Shown here piece by piece: positions 50,520 to 62,500 of a stretch of DNA of 64,000 nt (within the stretch, counting starts at the first letter, position 1; every line of letters begins with the position of its first letter). Made by a program: the position numbers and the translations under genes. Under the pieces are notes generated by a model, which saw only the letters and a list, made by a program, of their open reading frames with translations, did no database searches and was not told where the DNA came from. This stretch comes from Pseudoscleropodium purum (lineage: Eukaryota > Streptophyta > Bryopsida > Hypnales > Brachytheciaceae): positions 12,958,001 through 13,022,000 of the forward strand of contig OZ017803.1 in the NCBI GenBank assembly GCA_963969395.1. The letters are read 5' to 3'.

Positions 50520-53500
50520 ATGGAGCCCAAGGAACGGCAGCAACAGCCACCCCCAGATGGCGAAGAAACTGAAGTCTAGCCTGAAGAAAGCTTGTTTCAG
50601 CAATAGCGCAGCGGAATCTCTGCCTCGTCCTGCGCTCTTCCTGTTGCTGATGTGTGCTTGTAGACGAAGACAGACCAACACTCAACGGACGCCACGGCGA
50701 CGGACGACCTCAAGGCAACTGCAGTCTGTGGCTCGCGGACGGATGACGACGACGCAAACATGCAGATGCCGGAAGAAGACGCGATTTGGAGCACATTCGA
50801 GCTGGTAATTGCTAATCTTAGCAACCCAAGCGCCGGATTCTTCGGCCTCTTGGCGACGATGGGGCTCGTGAGACCAACACTTTGGTGCCAACACTTTGTT
50901 TGGTGGTTTGGACTGGCGTTGGGACATGCGCTCCAGCTTGGCCAGCGACGCCTACGTTGAGACCAACGATCCCCCCTACGAGTGTCCTGGCTGCCACTCC
51001 AGTCTAGCCCAGTCCAGTCCAGTCCCACTTCACTGATCAGACCCCTCACTCTTGCGCCAGCTTGCGTGCCAGCTCCTTTGGCATCCCTAATTCTTTATTC
51101 ATGGATACCCCCATGTACTGTAGCGAATCCCACAGATTCGCAGCCTCGGGATGCTCGCTCACTTTGCTTTGTGGAAAGAGAAAGAAAAAGAGAAATGGGC
51201 CAAGTTCTCGGGGCTCTGTTTCTCTGTTTTTCTGACGGACTAAGGTCAAGGCCATCACCGGTCTTTGAAGGAGTCCGTCGGACTGAGTAGTCGGAGATGA
51301 GTGGCGAGTGATGATGTCTGCCAGGGGGAGCTTCCTCTTCCCATGCCCTGCAAGCACTGTCTAGGTGTTGTGGTTGTCAGATGGGTGCCAATAGTTCCTT
51401 GAATTCGCGATGGCGATGGCAAAGGCGATGGCACCGACACGCGCGTGAGGAGGAAGAGGAGGAGGAGGAGGAGTCGCGATGGCGTCTTCGCTCCCGGAAC
51501 GCTTGCGAGATGCGGCTCTTCGGTGCTGTGGGGTAGTCTTCTCCTCGATCAGATGCTGTTGAGACCGTTTTTCGGTGAAGTTGTGAAACGGATTCTGAAA
51601 TCAGGGGCCTTCTTGAAGTTTCTGGGGATTGCGTAAGGCTCGTTGAAATGTTGTGAGAATTCACAGTTTTGTTGAGGGTTTGCTGAAAGAGTTCAGATTC
51701 GTGTTTGCCATGGCTTGTGTTGAAGGAAATGTGAGGGTGGGGGAGGGATCGGTCGATTTTGAAGCGCATTTTGGAAATCAAGGTCGTTCTTGAAGTTTGT
51801 GGGGATTGCGTAAAGCTCAACTATTGTGAGAACTCACAGTTTTTTCCGAGAGTGTGCAATGGAGTTCAGATTTACTGTTGGAAAGACTTTAATTGAAGAA
51901 AATCTTACGTCTGTGAGGGGGTGATCTATTTTGAGCGCATTGCAGGTATCAAGGATGCTCTTGCAATTTGTAGGGATTGCGTAAACTGTTATGAGAGCTA
52001 ATCCTTTTTCCGAGGGTGTTGGTACTGCTCAAAGTGAGTATGGATCCGCAATTGCATCTGTTGAAGAAATATTATGTGTGGGGGGGGAATTGAACGATTG
52101 GGGCAGGATGAGGCAAGCGAGAAATCGAAGGTTGCTGCGCGTCGGGAGATTGTGGAGATTCTTTCCAGCCCACTCTACGATGTGGAGCTTCGAAGAGCTT
52201 CAGCAACGAAGTGGCTTGCGCAGTGCGAGCAAGTGCTGCAGCAAGCTGTGGAGTTGCTGGATCCATCGGCTTCTTCCGTCCTGGTAGGAATTGCTGACAT
52301 TCGTAACCCTGTAACGTCAAAGGTCATTAAAATACACTGGAAAGTCAGCCGGAGGGGTTAGTGGCAAATATGTACTAACCAGCGAATCATGGTTTGGGAT
52401 TTGCAGGATCTGTGCGAGTAGCTACGGTTGGAGCTTCCGAGGGTGATGGTGAAATTTGTGACTGTCTCAGGCTTGCCAAGACTACTGTCTGAGCATCATT
52501 GAAGGTTCGGTGGAGAATTGCTGCCCTTGTGAGATGTTTGCAGCTTTCGTGGAGGTGAATGATCGATTCTGTCCATCTTTGTATATACAGTTGCAATGAA
52601 AGATGTTTCCTAAAAATTGTCGCAAATTTGATATGTGCTGTTAACTTACAGGCAATGCTTTCCATTCACCAAGTCATTGTCTCCCATTTTATGCTTTTTT
52701 ATCAAATTGAAATGAACCCTGGAAATTTCAGGAAACACTTTTCAGTGCAACTACGTCTGTAAATATTCGAGTGTTTTGGTTGTGAGTGCCAAGTAGTAGC
52801 ATACTCTGCTGAATGAAATTATATCCAAGAATTTCAGTTATCTGATTATCTGTTTATAATATTTTCACTTTAATTTCTGGATGGTTCCAAAATCTTGGCC
52901 TTCCTTGTGATTCGCTATGTGAACTATTTGTGAAAGTTTTGAATCTTCCTTGATTGGGAATGTGCAGGCCTGGGACCGGTACATTGGATCTCAGTCCTCT
53001 TGTACAGGCACTCTCTTTGCGTAAGTAGTGAACTGGCACTGGAAATACTTGGAATTAGTACACACCACAAATTTGTGCTGCTAGACCTTTTTAATGTCTC
53101 AGCCTAGGTGCCCACAACTCATGTGTTAATTTTGGAGTTTTGTATCATTATGGCAAATGTGATGCACGTGAAAATGACGGTAAAGAAGTACTAGGGATTG
53201 CAAGGTGATTTGGATCCTTATTGGAACTCCTTATTATCGCATTTGCGTTCAATTTCTTGTGACATAAGAGTGAGGATCCACAGTAGATTGAGGATCCAAA
53301 GTAAGTTTTGAGTTGGGTATGTGTGTTCCCTAGGGTTTGGTGAGGAAACGTAAGATATGATTTTAGAGAAGGGGATATTAAAGAGGTCTGAGTGTTTTTA
53401 TTATGCATTATCGTTGTACTTACCAGATTTGCTTCTAGTCAAGTGTGAGAATATGAACTTTAATATTACTTTATTCCTGCTTTTTATGCATTTTTTTCAC

Positions 53501-55053
53501 GCCTTCAGAGGGTTTTTCAGGAGGTGAGCTCCGGGCTTCTTGCATTAATGTACTTGGCTGCTCAAGATGGTGGAGATAATGATGAAGATGAAGAGTCGAT
53601 TCAGGCGATGGATGGGCATAACAATGGTACCTCTCAAACAAGTTCGTGCAGCCCTTGTGTACAGTACGACGTTGTGCAGGTTGTTCAGGTTGTCAGAGAA
53701 ACTTGCGATGCTGTGAACGTAAGTTTCCACAACATTCTAATGTATTTGCACCTAGAATCGTCACCTGAAATGTTCTGACTGCATTCATTTCGAGTAGCGA
53801 TTGTGGGTGTGCATGCCTTATTACAATATCATCCCTTAATCCTTCTGTGAATCCTCACCTTGAATAGTGTTTACTGTCTCATATAGTGGTCTTTCAACCT
53901 CCTACTTTGAAATTGCATAAGAAACTCAAAGCAATAAAATTTGATATGTAGCTCTTGTACCCAAAGTCATCTCTCTACATTTCTATACATTCCCCAAAAT
54001 CACACTCCTCTAGATGTTATAAATGCTTAATATTATCATCTACATTGGTTCCTTTGCTCATTTTGTGAATGCTAGAGTTGAGTGTCGGGAATTACCAAGG
54101 AAAAGCTATGGTAGATGCTTTGTCTTGTGAGATGAAGCAAATGCTAATGATGCAAGCAAATGAGTCAACATGTCCTTGTGGCAGTTTTCTCATTGTGACG
54201 TATGCCATTCACTTAGTATTCGTTTAGGTTTCTCAAACATCTCTGAAAATTCAAAAATTGAAGTTCCATCTAGAAGCAATATTTCTTGAAGCGAAATCTT
54301 TTTTACCTTTTCTAATTGAGAGCTTGTCTATGTAAGCAGGTGCAAAGCGCTCTCAACCTCTACAGTCATCCTTATACGAGAGTCCTTAGGTTTGTATACA
54401 AACTCCACCTTTCATATGTATTCCTATATCTCTTAAATGTCACAGCGGAGGTGTCCCCTATGTGCTCGTTATATGGATTTTTGGAACATTCTAATGATAT
54501 ACTGATGCATATGAAAGTTAAATTTTTTTTTAAACTTGAAAGATTTAAAGATAAACGTGAAGATAGTGAAGAATTAATTCAGATTTGTATGTAATTTCTT
54601 CGTCAAAAACTTGCCTCTCTTTCCACAGCAAGATATGTGCCGCTTGTCTGTAGAAATGGTGGTGGTATGTAAGTCTTAAGGCGGGGGGGGGGGGGGATCG
54701 CTTGGCCACTGTCCTATTCCCTTCCTTACAAGTTGTCTTCGCAGATGTGGAGCGCCATTAACAATGCCGAGCTCCGCAGCCTCCGCCCAAGTTCGCAGCA
54801 GCTCAAGAGCCCGTCAATGCAAGCCGCGCCCTTCCCGAACGGCCTCCTCTCTCAGGTCTGCCTTTACTGTCAACCTCAACGTTGTCACAGGGACATTGAT
54901 TTGCCTCGCTCTCAAGTTTGCAATTCCTCCGACTCCTCAACCACTGATCGGCGTCAATGGGGCGATGCTACTTTCCTTTTCCATGGCGTGCATATGATTT
55001 GTAGGCAGCAGTTCGTTTGTGTGCAAACTTGGGTGGCTTTGGCTTTGCAGTAG
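50520..55053 (+). CDS. Unrecognised multi-exon plant gene
   Basis: I do not recognise this protein. A chain of exons reads in phase through GT-AG sites: 52107-52283 (DEASEKSKVAARREIVEIL...), 52471-52554 (ACQDYCLSIIEGSVENC...), 52968-53020 (AWDRYIGSQSSCTGTLF), 53511-53718 (VFQEVSSGLLALMYLAAQDG, then an Asp/Glu-rich stretch), 54629-54664 (QDMCRLSVEMVV) and 54745-54855 (MWSAINNAELRSLRPSSQQL...). A stop at 55051-55053 is reached both by reading on and by using the GGCTTTGCAG acceptor before it. The N-terminal half looks helical and the middle is acidic and low complexity. The 5' end is uncertain. Either ATG 50520 (MEPKERQQQPPPDGEE) joins, by a weak donor at 50574, an exon 50664-50804 ending ...EEDAIWSTFEL, or ATG 50760 or 52074 is used. 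Phase agreement across five introns is the main support. Confidence 0.55.
51447..51476 (+). repeat. GGA/GAG trinucleotide microsatellite
   Basis: A purine run of GAG and GAA triplets, mostly GAG, lies in the inferred long first intron or leader of the 50.5-kb gene. It is simple sequence. Confidence 0.8.
51591..52105 (+). repeat. Three diverged tandem units of ~171-177 bp upstream of an exon
   Basis: TCTTGAAGTTTCTGGGGATT at 51611, TCTTGAAGTTTGTGGGGATT at 51788 and TCTTGCAATTTGTAGGGATT at 51959 mark three units. Each is followed by GCGTAA, a GAGAA(T/C)TCACAG or GAGAGCTAATC word, then (C/T)GAG(G/A)GT and a CAGATT(C/T)-type word. The third unit runs into the exon beginning at 52107. The units lie in the inferred first intron of the neighbouring gene. 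Confidence 0.75.
54683..54696 (+). repeat. Run of 14 G inside an 80-bp intron
   Basis: The inferred intron 54665-54744 has GGCG followed by fourteen G bases near its 5' end. It could form a G-tract that affects splicing, and it is error-prone for sequencing, so the count may be inexact. Confidence 0.8.
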
Positions 55054-58000
55054 AAGAGGTTTTGTTTTACATTTCTGTTGCTGGCAATAGGAGCTCCATG
55101 GTAGACGCCAGATCGGGTTTTTTGGATCTAGTTTCAGTCATTTCAGCTTTCATTTTGATTTTGCAACTCACTCAATGCATTTGCCAATGTTCTGGCAAGA
55201 GTCGTCCATAGCCACCATTCAATTGGTGAGGCCTTATCTTGAGAATCTCGTTGCTGTAGCAAGTTGATTTGATCTGTTTTCTACTTCAGCAGTACTTATG
55301 ATTGATGGACCTTGAAACCACGGCGCAAATGCTGGCTAATTCTCTCGAGAATTATGTTGCCCGAAAGGTCCTTTGAATCTCTTCCCTCAACAAAAATCTG
55401 ACCTCAATCCATCCACATTTGCAGATGCTACTGCATTTGAGATGCGTGTAACAGCCTATAACCATTTCATCCATAACCAAGAGCTTTAGAGATTAAAACA
55501 ACTAAGGTAGGTACACCCAAATGTACCACTGACCTTAAACCACCATCTACATTGTGTGTACATTTTCAAAGTCAATTTTGTACCTATATGGAAGAAACGC
55601 TTTTAGAACCAAACTTTGTTCAGTAATAACTTTAATTTGCATATAGTACCCAAATGCCACGTTCTTTAGTGTGTTGGAACCTCCTTTCACCTGTCAACAA
55701 GAACATATGAAAATGTGACCAGTCTAAGAATAGCAAATAGGCTTAGTAGTGAAAAGAGGTGGTTTGGGGAGTACTCACCTTATGTTGGGATGGAATAGAT
55801 GAGAATCAGACCTTATTCGTGGCTTTTAAATAATTACTAGTAATTTGATGGTTAAACCTAGACTATGTCTCTATTGGTTTTATTGGTATGTTGGTTTGGT
55901 AGTTAAGCTCAAGACATGTCGCAATTGACTTTGTATTTGGGCATGTCGGTTTGGTGGACCTATGTGAAGTCTTGAAATTGTATTTTTGGATTATGATTAT
56001 TTATACAAATATTTAAGGTATTTACTCATTGTTCATCTTTTCCTTTGCCTTTGTGTTCCCACCATGGTCCTTGTTTTCTCTTTTATAATAGGAACTAGAA
56101 AGCCGCTATGGTGGTACGAGTGATGCAAGAGCTCTAGAGATGAGTTAGCTAATAGGGCGGAAGTGCAAGATGAAGATTTGATGATTGAAATTATTTTAAA
56201 AGATGTGCCATTGAATCAAGGTATGATTGTCTAAGCTAGGATGGGAAATGTGAAGGCAATACAAGAAAAGAACAAAGATTGAAAACTCGAGGGGCCAAAC
56301 CTAGTGATTCTTAATAGGTAGCAAGGACAAAATCATAATAGTAGCATGTCTAGTTAAGAAACAAGGGAAGAGTCTCTATTGGGATTGTTGAAAACCAAGC
56401 TAGCATAAGAACCTAAAAATACAAGTTTACAAACCTTGAGCCTAGGTGTACGTAGGTATCCTACAACCATAGAAGGTACCTAGAACCATAGAAGGGGCCT
56501 ATAAGTAAATTTACATACCTATGATATAGTTATTCTATAATTACACAAGGTGTCTATAATATAGGCACTTAGAAAGTAGCAGCCTAAGTTCCTAGATTCA
56601 TGGACTCAAGATCCTAGACTTATGTACTAGCATCTCTAAGATGGGTGATATGAAATCTAACCATTCAATCAGTTTTTTTTGGGTTTTTTTACAAAGTGGC
56701 AAAGTGGCAATACTAAATGTTATAGTGGTGCTCTAAATTTCAACATTCATCCACATATTAGATAGAAAATATGACATTAGTGCATATTATACATCCATAA
56801 TTCTATTTTCATCTACAATTAGGCGATTTTATCAAAGATTTTTTATTTATTTGAAGTTTTTTGGCGATTTTCAGCTTTTTCACTACCATTTTTTTCTATG
56901 GACTTGGTGTTGGGCAAAAAACTTTGGTGCACTTTGACGACAAATTGCTAAGAAAAAAAATACTACATTCAATTACAATGAGACTTAGATAGTGTTTAGA
57001 TGAGAACACTACTATAACACAATGCACTTAATATAATGGCAAAATCAAAATCATCTATACAAAAGTTTAAAGACCTCTTATTATTCAAATTCTTTTTGAG
57101 GGGGCATCCTCACTTAGCTTTACATATATTCTAATTCTCCATTCATTTGGCGGTTTGCTATTTTTGGCATTATCATAAAAAAATTCTTGAAACATCAAAC
57201 TCAAATAGTGTAGCTTACTATCAAAAGATCTTTCAATTTGTGATTTTATATTGTGCATCAAGCTTAAGCATTACCAATATATCACTTAAAGAGTAGGTGT
57301 CCAAACCAACTATCCATATTATCATTAGAAGAGTTGTTTTTAATTACTAAAAGCCTAAGGGATTTGGACAAAATACAAATGTGTTATAAAATATAAGTTT
57401 TAAAACTTTTTTGAAGTTTACATCAAGAAAGATAATGTGAAGCACAAAAATTAGAAAGTATTTGTACGGTCAAAATTAGAAAATTATTTTTAGATTCTCT
57501 TCAAATGAATTTTGAAGATATAACTTCAAAAATTCACTAAAAATACAATTTCTTTCTTTAGCATTTGAATTTTTTGGATTGGTCAAAATTGTGGTTTCTA
57601 TTTATTTGTGAAAAAATGCATAAGGTAGATGTGCCAATCACTGTACAAAGTGAAATTCAAATCCTTCTCCACAATATAATAGGGACTTTTAAACTATGAA
57701 GCTCAGCACGATTATCCAATGTTGTGTTAAGATTCACTTCCAAAAAAAATGAAAAATGATTTCCTCTTGCACATTTCATTCCAAATTGAAGGTAACAAGG
57801 TTAAAATCTTTCTTAACAAAACCTTATGGTGCTTCACAACACTGTACAGTGCTTGTCTGGTTTGAGGAAGTGTATGGTCAATGGCACATATACTTTAGTA
57901 ATGAAAACACCAACATTTTCCCTAAATAATAAATTTTTCAACACTAAGCAAATTCAAAATATTTTGTGCTATTTCTCTTCTAATTTTTGTTTGACCAGAG

Positions 58001-59503
58001 TAATCTTAGTTTTAAATATGAATATTGAAAGACAATCCAACCTTTATAAAAAAATTTGAAAAAAAAAAAAAACTCACTCGAAAATGCTACCCAAAGTTGG
58101 ACAAGCAACCAAAAAAATAGTCATTTGAATGCTTAGGGGTTAAGTTTAATTGTGGCCTCAAGAATCCAAAACTCTTTTATGAAGGTTGGAATGTTTGGGT
58201 TGGAAATTGGCATCTTCCTTTTGCCAATGAATTTTGGGAGAAACTTGTAAAGTTAAAGTTTTGTTACTTAGAGGCCTACTTTCTTTCCAACATCATACAC
58301 ACCATGTTTGGATTGTTTTTGAAGATCAATGCAAACACTCACTTAATTCATCAATGCCTACTTCTCTTATTGGAGGATTACTAAAGTCAAGGCATTAGAA
58401 GATATTTAGTTGCTTCGGAGGGCTATGCACCAACTTACTAATGTGGCTCAACAACTACCACATCATTAAAAAATATTTTAACTTTTTTTTTTTCATTTGA
58501 AAAGGTTAAAAAATAAAATAAAATTTGACAACAATTATTCTCCAACTACCAAGGGAACGGCCTTGAAACGGCCCTCCAAACCCCCCCAAAATCCTCTAAT
58601 AATGTCTTGACAATATTGTACATTTCACATACTTGAGGGTCAATGAAGCAATTGTCTTGTTGAACAATGTATGCGTCCGTTGCTTAGAGGATCAATAAAT
58701 GATCCCCCACTTTCACAATTCAGTAAAAACAACCAATTTCTAATTATAATCTTAACTTTCTAATTTTGTAGAAGTTCCAATTATACTCGTGAAATAAAAA
58801 AGTAGAAAAATCAACAAACTTCAATGAAAATTTCTTCAAAAACCTAAAGCACAAGACCTCCACTGCAACAAGTCACTCAACTTTTTGGAATGTGGAAAAT
58901 GCATAAGAAATCAATGCTATTGCTAGCAACTCAAAAGTAAACTTACCTTGATGCTTACAAAACTCAAACAGCATGCATACAAACATTCATACATATGTGC
59001 AGATTTGAAATATATATTATAACCAACTCTTTGGGAGCCACTGAATTGCCACCTCGTTCAAAAAATTGGATCACAGTAAACCTCTGTTGTATCTCTGTTT
59101 TTCTCATCACGGCAATTGATAGCCCCGCCCACAGACACGATTCGTAATGACAATAACTAAAGTTTCTTGGTGACAGAGAAGTAACAACTAATCACCTCTT
59201 CCACTAATTTGAAACAGGGCAAAATTTTTATTCTCGTATCCTATCCTATCGGCAGCACTCTCCTTATGGGATTCAAATCTAGAATACGGAGAGAACTCTT
59301 TTTAGTTTCATTGTACAGTACAGCTATGATACTTATTATTTATATTAGCTCAATGGCCTTTGACATAATATATTTGACAGGATTTGTTTTGTCCTGAGCA
59401 GTGCCTATTATTATTGTCCACAAGGGTCGCCATGAAGAGGATTGGATTGGATTGGATTAGAAAGAAACAAAAACTATTGATCAAAAATCTAGTTTTAATT
59501 CTC
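55054..59503. other. Spacer between the 50.5-kb gene and PFK
   Basis: No gene is supported. At about 55860-55980 a phrase (TTGGTATGTTGGTTTGGTAGTTAAG) is echoed as GGGCATGTCGGTTTGGTGG, a small diverged duplication. CCATAGAAGG occurs twice near 56468-56500. TTAGGGGTTAAG at about 58132 matches the tail of the repeat family at 29.2 kb. (GATTG)n lies at 59437-59459, just beyond the PFK 3' end. The last few hundred bases probably include the PFK 3' UTR. Confidence 0.45.
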
Positions 59504-62500
59504 TCACAGAAAGTCGGGTTGTCCAGTGGATGTGAGACACCGGTGCCACATTCGACTGTTGGGGTCAACGTTTCTCGGGTAGGCAATCACCTCTGGAATG
59601 GGAAGCAGGACGTAGTGGTTGTTGGCAAGGCCCACAGTGATACCAGTGAACCCCGCAAATCCGGCATGAACCTGTGGAGAAACACACATTCAAGGAAATC
59701 AAAACCCAAATCAAAATCAAAACCCAAATCAAAACCCAAATCAGAAAGTGATTCTTTCTCTGTCAGTATCAGTGTGTGAACGAACAGTAACACAAATTTT
59801 ATTCAATTGAAAGAGAAAAGAAGAAATTGAAACGAAACAAAACTGACGTACCGCGTTCTGTCCAAGTACAGCACACAGGATGCGGTCAGAAGCGTTTGCT
59901 CGGCACGCGCGGATCATGTACGTAGGATCAATGTACTTCACATCCGCTGGCATTCCGACTTCTTTGAAATGCCTCTTTACCTGCAGTGCAAAAAATTCAT
60001 GAACGTGTTATACGCCTTGTTGATGACATGATTTAGAACCTGAACAATTGAGAATCGGGAAAGAAATGAGCGTAAAATGAAGAAATGGACGGAAGCATTT
60101 CAAAAGGTTGGCAAATTATCCAAACCTCTTTCGTAAGGTGGACGCCGATGTCTCCCAGGACTGGGTTTCCAGAAGCATCAGTGCTCTTTGAAAGGTTAGC
60201 CATCAAATCCTGAACACAAAAGAATAACACCCCATGAGCATCTCTTCATAGGCGCTAGCACGAGAACATTAATGTCAAAAACTTGCAGGGCGAGAACACA
60301 ATCGATTGCAAGGTTGTTTCAAGTGTTGGTAGAAACATAGCTGCTAGACGGGTCTACTTCATGAGAAGCACAAAATGGTACATTCAATGTAACAGAAATT
60401 TGTTAAATACAGGAGGCTCATAAAATCATCGTAAACGTGTTGCTGTAGATGATTTTATAGAAAAAAAGCTCATGAAAACGTATCCACAAAAACGTGAGAA
60501 AATGGCCCAAAATTAAGTCGAGGTGGAGAACAACTGACCTGACCAGCACCTTCAGCTACACAAATGACAGCTCGACCTTTAGTCTCCAACAAATACTGAA
60601 TGTGCTGCAGCATTCCCTCGTGCCCTTCCAAAGTGAATTTTACCTACAATAAACAATGATTTGTATTGTCAAATAAAGCGACCGAAAGGTTAAAGTGGTT
60701 GCTTCCAAGGGTTGAAATAAATAAACTTGGAAGCTCAAGGACAACACCAACAGAAAGAAAAAGCCATACCCTACACTACTGAAAAATTGAAACACGGTTT
60801 GAAAGTGACTATGAACAAAGACGAGCTTTGAGAATAATGGATTTTCTATTTTAGCTCGGGCACTTGCGGTGTTGCAGAATCCCAGTTGCAGCAATATGAT
60901 ACAAATCTACATCAGATGCCTTTTTTTGTAGCTATAACTTCAACAATATTAACCAATATCCAGACTATGTTGTGTACTTAAATTAGTTAGTTCAATAGAA
61001 GAAATGTACACTACTGTTGATGAATGACATTGTTAACAATAATTGTTCAAACTTGCAAGATCGAAAGATTACCTCGGGAATCAAGCACACATCGACTTGA
61101 CCACTGGCTAAAGATGCGTGCATAGCAATGAAACCACTTTGCCTTCCCATCAACTTGACAACGCCAACACCATTGTACGCACTCGTCGCCTGCAAGACAT
61201 CGCCATGTAATGAGATTTAAGAAAAGAGCTTCAAACACATCATAAAAAGGATCCCTCTCTATAAAGCAAATTTAGAAAGAGAAAAGGAAAAACTAATCAA
61301 ACTACTAATTCTACTAATCAAACGGATCAATTTTCAAAGAGCTCTACCTCAATGTAGGCTGCATGGATCGCTTTCTGAGCCTCCTCCACAGCGGTGTCAA
61401 ATCCAAAAGTTCTATCCATAAGCAGAATATCATTGTCGATTGTCTTGGGAACCCCCACAACCACAACTTTCATACCTCGTTTATGACACTGAAAAAAGCC
61501 AGTACAAACCACTGTCAAAAAAAACAATCAAGTTTTGTGTGATGCCTGCAACAAAAAACATTGTTAAAAACCCAAAAGTGGCCACTTCTGCTGAAATAAA
61601 TCCTTGAGAGGAAGCTTCAAAGGTAGGTAGGTAGACAACAAAATGTACCATTACAAAAGAAAAAGCATACTCTACATTTTTGAAGTATAGAAACTTGTTT
61701 TAACAGTTACAACGAACAAGGAATCTATCTTCAGAATGAACGGCACAAGTTCGGGGTTAACATGATGTAAAAATTGAGATACAGTTGAAAAATTTATTGT
61801 GTGAGCTTGTACCTCTTCGTGAATGGCATGAGCACCGGCATGCGTACCATTCCCTCCAAGCACAAATAGCATGTTGAGACCCTTCTTCTGTATGACACAA
61901 GCGTTCAAGTGTGAACTGGAAATCCCTGGACCAGGAAGAATACATGGAAACCATGAGAAGAAAGTACGACAAGCACGCATTGCAATCAGCGGGACAGTGG
62001 CTTTTTTGCACCACTTTGAGTTGGTTTTACCATCGTCTGAACAAGCCTTGAGGACAAGAGGCTTCAACCGTACTCTAAGAAACCTAGTGAGTGAGCGATC
62101 GGTCACAAGTCGGAGAATTCTCCTGAAGAACTTCTTCACACTTTCTCCAAGAATCTTGACACTAAAATGAACGTGGATGCAACACTATTCGCAAGACAGA
62201 GGTCTTGTCTGTTTCAAGAATACTGAGCAATGCTGAAAACATTCAACATTCCAAACGGACAAGACCACTTGGCCTAACTACCAATTTCTTATGAGCTATT
62301 GGCTTGGCCTCAATTTTTGTTTGGCTTGTCCTCAAAACTTGTCCAGAGAAAAGCATAAACCAGCCCCGTCTTTGAAACAGAAACCCAAACACTTACCTCA
62401 ATACTGTCCACAATGTCAACAGTTCTAGCTCCTCCACGAGAAACACCCAGCAGACTGCCTCCTTCCAGATGGATATTCTGTACAATTTTCCTCGACAGCT

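Noticed and set aside
50597..51049. A 150-codon open frame on the minus strand in the GC-rich region near 50.6-51.0 kb
   Set aside because: It overlaps plus-strand frames in a GC-rich leader where stops are rare. Its Ser/Arg-rich text has no motif or phase-consistent neighbours.
51377..51820. A 147-codon open frame on the minus strand
   Set aside because: It spans the GAG microsatellite (read as Ser repeats) and the triplicated units. It appears open by composition, not selection.
61672..62139. A 155-codon minus-strand frame covering a PFK exon and its upstream intron
   Set aside because: Only the 25-residue part after the acceptor matches PFK. The rest is intron with a frame open by chance, and both splice sites join in phase without it.
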